A stretch of 18,439 bases of DNA. Source: Nitrososphaerales archaeon. GTDB taxonomy: Archaea > Thermoproteota > Nitrososphaeria > Nitrososphaerales > Gagatemarchaeaceae. Both the position numbers and the translations under genes were made by a program. The stretch lies in NCBI GenBank assembly GCA_030044375.1, contig JASHVX010000015.1, positions 1-18,439 on the forward strand. The letters are read 5' to 3'. Shown here in pieces: positions 14,875-18,439 of this stretch (position 1 is its first letter; each line of letters begins with the position of its first letter). The notes below the pieces were generated by a model. That model was not told where the DNA came from. It did no database searches and saw only the letters and a program-made list of their open reading frames with translations.

Positions 14875-14892
14875 CGAAGCCAAGCGGGGGCT

Positions 14893-15291
14893 CTACTCCT
14901 TGACTGATATCTTTCCGCCCGCGGCCTCTATTTTAGCCTGAGCTTTCTTCGTGAAGGCCCCCACCCTCACGTCGTAGGCCCCTGACACCGCCCCAGAGCC
15001 CAGGAGCTTCTGGATGCCCATCGCGGTGAGGTCGAGAGTCTTGCCCTTCGCGAGTGCGTCGAGGTCCCCGACGTTCGCCCATGTGTCTGCCTTGGTCTGC
15101 ACGGGCGGCCTGAAGGGGTCCCTGCCGAAGTGGTCGGGGTCGTACTTCAGCATCCAGCTCCACTTGTGCTTGTGAAGGCCTGCGTCGCCGTGCCCTCCCC
15201 TTGAGCCGGAGTGCCTGTGCTGCCCTATCTGGCCGTAGCCGTGGGTCCTGCTGCCTCTGTACTTCCTCGCCTTTCTGACTCGCGTGGGCAC
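14893..15291 (-). CDS. rpl15: Large subunit ribosomal protein uL15
   Basis: The 132-residue protein has the archaeal L15 layout: basic MPTRVRKARKYRGSRTHGYG (1-20), the glycine- and histidine-rich QHRHSGSRGGHGDAGLHKHK rRNA-threading segment, then a globular C-terminus ending AQAKIEAAGGKISVKE. The GTG start at 15291 follows the rpl30 stop with no gap (TAG-GTG). Confidence 0.93.
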   Translation of the reverse strand: MPTRVRKARKYRGSRTHGYGQIGQHRHSGSRGGHGDAGLHKHKWSWMLKYDPDHFGRDPFRPPVQTKADTWANVGDLDALAKGKTLDLTAMGIQKLLGSGAVSGAYDVRVGAFTKKAQAKIEAAGGKISVKE

Positions 15292-15756
15292 CTACATCAT
15301 CCTCCGCACCAGGTCTCCGAGCTTGGGGTTGCTGCCCAGCACGCCGTGCTCCGAAGCCGCACGCCGCATCGAGAGCTTGAAGCCTCCCTTCGGCGGGGCG
15401 AGCCTGAAGTATGGCCTGAGCCCCTCGACGGCCGAGAGCCTCATGCCGTCTTTGAGCATCTTCGCGGCCAGTTCGCCGTGGTCCTTGTAGCCCATCTTCT
15501 TGAGCGAACCTGCGTCGAGCGCCTTCGTCGAAGTGACCATTCCGCGCTTCTTCAGGAGCGCAGTCAAGAGGTCGGCGTCTATCTGCGACCAGGCGACGCG
15601 GCCCTTGCAGAGCTTGAGCAGCCCGAGGGTCGACGCGTCCTCGGTCACGACCGAGGCCGTGAACCTCTTCGAGACCTTCAGCTCCTCCAGTCCCCGTCGT
15701 ACCGGCTCCGAGGAGTTTATCGTGCCGTGGAGGTTCAGGACGAGGATGAGAGTCAT
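15292..15756 (-). CDS. rpl30: Large subunit ribosomal protein uL30
   Basis: The 154-residue protein has the archaeal/eukaryotic long form of L30: an N-terminal LVLNLHGTINSSEPVRRGLE, a central LLKLCKGRVAWSQIDADLLT, and a C-terminal extension with GLRPYFRLAPPKGGFKLSMR. Bacterial L30 is only about 60 residues. The ATG start is at 15756, 11 bases after rps5. Confidence 0.92.
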   Translation of the reverse strand: MTLILVLNLHGTINSSEPVRRGLEELKVSKRFTASVVTEDASTLGLLKLCKGRVAWSQIDADLLTALLKKRGMVTSTKALDAGSLKKMGYKDHGELAAKMLKDGMRLSAVEGLRPYFRLAPPKGGFKLSMRRAASEHGVLGSNPKLGDLVRRMM

Positions 15757-15767
15757 CTTCGAGCCAC

Positions 15768-16400
15768 CTATACGCTCAGCCCGTGCGACATCCTGAAGGC
15801 GTCATAGACCGCGTTGGCCAGCGACGACATGGTGTTGGTCGAGCCGAACGTCCTGATCCACGCGTCCTTCACCCCTGCGAGCTGGAGCAGGCTCTTGAGA
15901 GCGGGGCCGGCCACGAGGCCCAGCGCCCTCGGGCCCGGTATCACCTCTATGGAGACGCTCCCAGCCTTCCCCCTGATCTTGTAGGGGACCGAGTGCGTCC
16001 TCCCGCACCTGCACTCCCAGCTCCCGCAGCCGAGCTTCACCGGGATTATGTTCAGCAGTGCCGCGCTCGTCGCCTTCTCTATCGCCTCCCTTGTCTGCAT
16101 AGCCTTCCCCTTCCCGACGCCGAACCAGCCTGCGCCGTTCCCCACCGCCACCACTGCCGAGAACCTCGTGAGCTCCCCGGCGTCCGTCTGCTTCTGCACG
16201 ACGCTGACGCCGACGACCTCGTTGCGGAGGTCAGGGAGCAGCTTCCTCACTATCTCGGCCTCCCTTATCCTCTGTCCTGACCTGAATATCTCCTCGAGGG
16301 AAGTTATCTTGCCCTCGTTCACCAGCTTGCCCAGCTTGGTCCTCGGCACCCAGACGACCTCCTCCTGCTCGCTGCGCCTGTCGGGCCTGCCGTACGCCAT
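15768..16400 (-). CDS. rps5: Small subunit ribosomal protein uS5
   Basis: The 210-residue protein has an N-terminal archaeal extension (WVPRTKLGKLVNEGKI), the S5 double-stranded-RNA-binding fold (about 50-110, with FSAVVAVGNGAGWFGVGKGK), and the C-terminal domain with GCGSWECRCGRTHSVPYKIR and VIPGPRALGLVAGPALKSLL. ATG 16400 overlaps the rpl18 stop by one base (TGATG); a GTG at 16403, one codon upstream, is equally possible. Confidence 0.94.
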   Translation of the reverse strand: MAYGRPDRRSEQEEVVWVPRTKLGKLVNEGKITSLEEIFRSGQRIREAEIVRKLLPDLRNEVVGVSVVQKQTDAGELTRFSAVVAVGNGAGWFGVGKGKAMQTREAIEKATSAALLNIIPVKLGCGSWECRCGRTHSVPYKIRGKAGSVSIEVIPGPRALGLVAGPALKSLLQLAGVKDAWIRTFGSTNTMSSLANAVYDAFRMSHGLSV

Positions 16401-16984
16401 CACTTCTTGCCTCCGGCTATGGCGGCCTTCACCTTGTCGAACTGCGCCGGGTAGTCCTCCGGCTTGAAGCCCGCCTTCAGCATGCGCGAGAAGCCTCTCT
16501 GATAGGCGTCCTTGGACTCGGCCGACAGCTTGGACGCGTAGTCGGCTATCGTCTTGCCTGACAGGCGGTCCTGCGGCGGGAAGGCCTCCTCGCTAACAGG
16601 GACGGACACGCCCGCGTCCAGCACGCCCTTGACCAGCGCGCCTACCCTGCCGCCCTTGACGAAGGGGGCGAGCCCGTTGTAGAGGACGGCCTCATCGACC
16701 CCGTTGGCCAGCGCCTTCTTCCCTGCCAGAAGCCCCAGGAGATAGCAGGAGGGCGTCGACTTCAGCGAGCCGCGCCAGCCGAGCTTCAGCAGTTCCCGAG
16801 AGTGGGCCGATGCGACGACCGTGTCGCCCGAGACCTTGGGCATCACGAACTGCGACGAGACGTTCTTGTTCGACACCCTCACCACGAGGAGTGCGCGGTG
16901 CGAGGTTATCGCCCGCCTCCGCGCGCGGTAGTCGGTGACGCCCTCGCGCCTCCTGCGGAGGAGAGGGACGTGAGTGGTCTTCAC
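16400..16984 (-). CDS. rpl18: Large subunit ribosomal protein uL18
   Basis: The 194-residue archaeal-type L18 binds 5S rRNA. Seen: LLRRRREGVTDYRARRRAI, SHRALLVVRVSNKNVSSQFV (36-55 region), LLGLLAGKKAL, and a C-terminal extension with AYQRGFSRMLKAGFKPEDYP. The GTG start at 16984 overlaps the rpl19e stop by four bases (GTGA). The reading frame stays open upstream, but the family N-terminus begins here. Confidence 0.93.
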   Translation of the reverse strand: MKTTHVPLLRRRREGVTDYRARRRAITSHRALLVVRVSNKNVSSQFVMPKVSGDTVVASAHSRELLKLGWRGSLKSTPSCYLLGLLAGKKALANGVDEAVLYNGLAPFVKGGRVGALVKGVLDAGVSVPVSEEAFPPQDRLSGKTIADYASKLSAESKDAYQRGFSRMLKAGFKPEDYPAQFDKVKAAIAGGKK

Positions 16985-17412
16985 TTCTTGGCCTCCATGA
17001 GCTCGAGGAGGTGCTTGACGCCTCTGACCTGGCCTCCCTTGACCTGCTTGTAAAGCGCCTTGTATCTCGCCTCGCTGATCTGCTCGCGCTCGCGGGCCAC
17101 CTGCAGCCTCCACCTCAGCGCGCGCACCTTGGCGATCCAGACGTCCTTCCTCGGGTTCCTCGCCTTCTTGCTCCCTTCGGTGGAGCCTGAGCCTCTTCCG
17201 CGCTTGAGCTTGCGCGACCTTTCTCTGAACCTGCCCCGCGACGTCCCCTTCTCCGGGGCCGCCCTTATCGCTCCGAAGCCGATCAGTCCGCGTATGGTGC
17301 TCCGCGTGATCGCGTCCTGGATGAGGTCGGAATACTCCTCGTCGAATATGACCCTGTCCACGCCGACGCCGAGGACCGAGGCCGCGAGCCTTCGCCTACT
17401 CCTTAGGTTCAA
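16981..17412 (-). CDS. rpl19e: Large subunit ribosomal protein eL19
   Basis: The 143-residue eL19 has no bacterial counterpart. Seen: start MNLRSRRRLAASVLGVGVDR, which is exactly the family N-terminus, a central basic RGRFRERSRKLKRGRGSGS, and a helical C-terminus with YKALYKQVKGGQVRGVKHLL. The TTG start at 17412 overlaps the end of rpl32e by 17 bases. Confidence 0.93.
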   Translation of the reverse strand: MNLRSRRRLAASVLGVGVDRVIFDEEYSDLIQDAITRSTIRGLIGFGAIRAAPEKGTSRGRFRERSRKLKRGRGSGSTEGSKKARNPRKDVWIAKVRALRWRLQVAREREQISEARYKALYKQVKGGQVRGVKHLLELMEAKK

Positions 17413-17824
17413 TTGTCCTCAATCCTGTCGGGTTGACCACCCTAATCCCGAGCTCGGTGGCCCTAGCCAGTATGTCCTGCCTCTTCCTCGCGCCGACTGT
17501 CCCCCCGATGCGGGCGACGTCACGGCCGGGCACGAGGCTGGACAGGTCGGACGCCCTGTAGACGAGCACGTCGAAGTGGCCGCTCGGATGCAGGCCCCTC
17601 GACTCGACAGGGCCCCTGTATCCGACCCGCACGAGGGCGGGCCATCCCTTGTCCTGGCGCCTGACCTTGTTGTCTACGCCCTTCGGCTTCCTCCACTCGG
17701 GGTGTATCCTGACGTACCTCCAGCTCTCCTGCCTTACGAACTCCGGCCTGTTCTTGGCGACCTCGCTCCGCTTGGCGACAAGCTCCTTGAGCCTGTTCTC
17801 CTCGGCGGCCTTCTGCTTCGGCAA
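17396..17824 (-). CDS. rpl32e: Large subunit ribosomal protein eL32
   Basis: The 142-residue eL32 has a short charged N-terminal helix (AAEENRLKELVAKRSEVAKN), then the conserved EFVRQESWRYVRIHPEWRKP and KGWPALVRVGYRGPVESRGL, ending in a Rossmann-like strand pattern with DILARATELGIRVVNPTG. The TTG start at 17824 lies two bases after the rpl6 stop. Confidence 0.92.
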   Translation of the reverse strand: MPKQKAAEENRLKELVAKRSEVAKNRPEFVRQESWRYVRIHPEWRKPKGVDNKVRRQDKGWPALVRVGYRGPVESRGLHPSGHFDVLVYRASDLSSLVPGRDVARIGGTVGARKRQDILARATELGIRVVNPTGLRTIEPKE

Positions 17825-17826
17825 AG

Positions 17827-18372
17827 TTAGGAGCCCTCGCCCTTCTGGTAGATATACACGCCGTCAAGAAAGATCCTCTGATCCTTCCTCTTGATCTTGG
17901 TGGCGAGCTCCACGTTCGCCGCCGTCTGGCCGACGTCCTCCACGGAGACGCCCTTCACGATTATGTCGTCGCCATCGACGCTCACCTTGCATGCGCCGAC
18001 CACCTTCGCTACGCGGGGCGACCTCTCCCCCACGAAGTTCTCAACGTGTATCTCGTCGCCCTTGGTCTTCACGGATATCGGGAAGTGCGCATAGACGACC
18101 TTGAGCCTGTAGGTGTAGCCCTTGGAGACACCTGTGACCATGTTGTTCACGAGGCTCACCACCGTGTTGACTATCACGTTGTCCTTCCTCTTGGTCGAGA
18201 ACGGCGACACGGTGACCTTGCCCCCGTCCACGGCCAGGTGGACGTTGATCTTGTCGAACTGCTTCTTCGCCTCCCCGAGCTTCCCCTTGACCGACAGGGT
18301 CCTCCCGGCGAGCGAAGCGGTGACGCCCTGGGGCAGCTCTACGACCTGCTGCTGGACCTGCTCAGTAGACAT
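17827..18372 (-). CDS. rpl6: Large subunit ribosomal protein uL6
   Basis: The 181-residue protein has two L6 repeats: the first with VTASLAGRTLSVKGKLGEAK, the second with FPISVKTKGDEIHVENFVGE and ERSPRVAKVVG. It ends with the archaeal RIFLDGVYIYQKGEG. The ATG at 18372 lies inside the end of rps8 (11-base overlap). Confidence 0.94.
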   Translation of the reverse strand: MSTEQVQQQVVELPQGVTASLAGRTLSVKGKLGEAKKQFDKINVHLAVDGGKVTVSPFSTKRKDNVIVNTVVSLVNNMVTGVSKGYTYRLKVVYAHFPISVKTKGDEIHVENFVGERSPRVAKVVGACKVSVDGDDIIVKGVSVEDVGQTAANVELATKIKRKDQRIFLDGVYIYQKGEGS

Positions 18373-18439
18373 AGCCTATCAACCTGCCTCCCACCTTCTT
18401 TTCCTGGGCGTCGCCGTGCGCCATCACGCCCTGCGGTGT
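18362..18439 (-). CDS. rps8: Small subunit ribosomal protein uS8, C-terminal 25 residues (cut by window edge)
   Basis: Reading the minus strand from the window edge gives TPQGVMAHGDAQ followed by EKKVGGRLIGYVY and a TGA at 18364-18362. The STPQGVMxH...VGG.L(I/L).YV(Y/F) ending is the C-terminus of archaeal S8, and rps8 directly precedes rpl6 in archaeal operons. Its stop overlaps the rpl6 start by 11 bases. Confidence 0.85.
   Translation of the reverse strand, partial: TPQGVMAHGDAQEKKVGGRLIGYVY

Overview
This is a GC-rich archaeal chromosome segment. The archaeal evidence is: an archaeal-order ribosomal protein/secretion operon that includes eukaryote-like L32e and L19e; archaeal-type adenylate and cytidylate kinases; a Cbf5-type pseudouridine synthase; deoxyhypusine synthase; a DUF106 membrane insertase; an intron-containing tRNA without an encoded CCA end; and TATA boxes about 23-27 bases upstream of genes. 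No L34e or L14e gene lies between secY and cbf5, and the IMP dehydrogenase has a TACK-like C-terminus. Both fit the Thaumarchaeota/Nitrososphaeria side better than Euryarchaeota, but this placement is inference.

Layout. Positions 1-513 hold the 5' part of an IS481-like transposase gene (minus strand, cut by the window edge) and a probable IS end. At 570-1589 (plus) is deoxyhypusine synthase. It meets tail to tail, with an 11-base overlap, a minus-strand purine operon transcribed guaB > purA > purB (5553 to 1579). That operon makes the first step of the GMP branch and both steps of the AMP branch from IMP. A 213-base non-coding stretch follows, then a secreted, C-terminally anchored seven-blade YVTN propeller protein (7065 to 5767). 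Next is a tRNA-Ser(GGA) gene that appears to carry two introns (7296 to 7181). At 7427-9508 (plus) is a large polytopic membrane protein with an internal duplication and a ferredoxin-like tail. It converges, again with an overlap, on an unknown membrane protein (10299 to 9496).

From 18439 down to 10367, one tightly packed minus-strand operon runs rps8 (partial) > rpl6 > rpl32e > rpl19e > rpl18 > rps5 > rpl30 > rpl15 > secY > adk > DUF106 insertase > cmk > cbf5. It joins ribosome assembly, membrane protein insertion, nucleotide kinases and rRNA pseudouridylation. Genes are separated by a few bases or overlap, and many use GTG or TTG starts.

The points most worth a second look are the double-intron tRNA-Ser whose introns are complementary to each other, the DUF106 insertase with an added extracytoplasmic Ig/IPT-like domain, and the duplicated membrane Fe-S protein with one cluster cysteine missing. 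Most other genes are ordinary housekeeping genes, and I see no defence system, CRISPR array or clearly novel multi-gene system.
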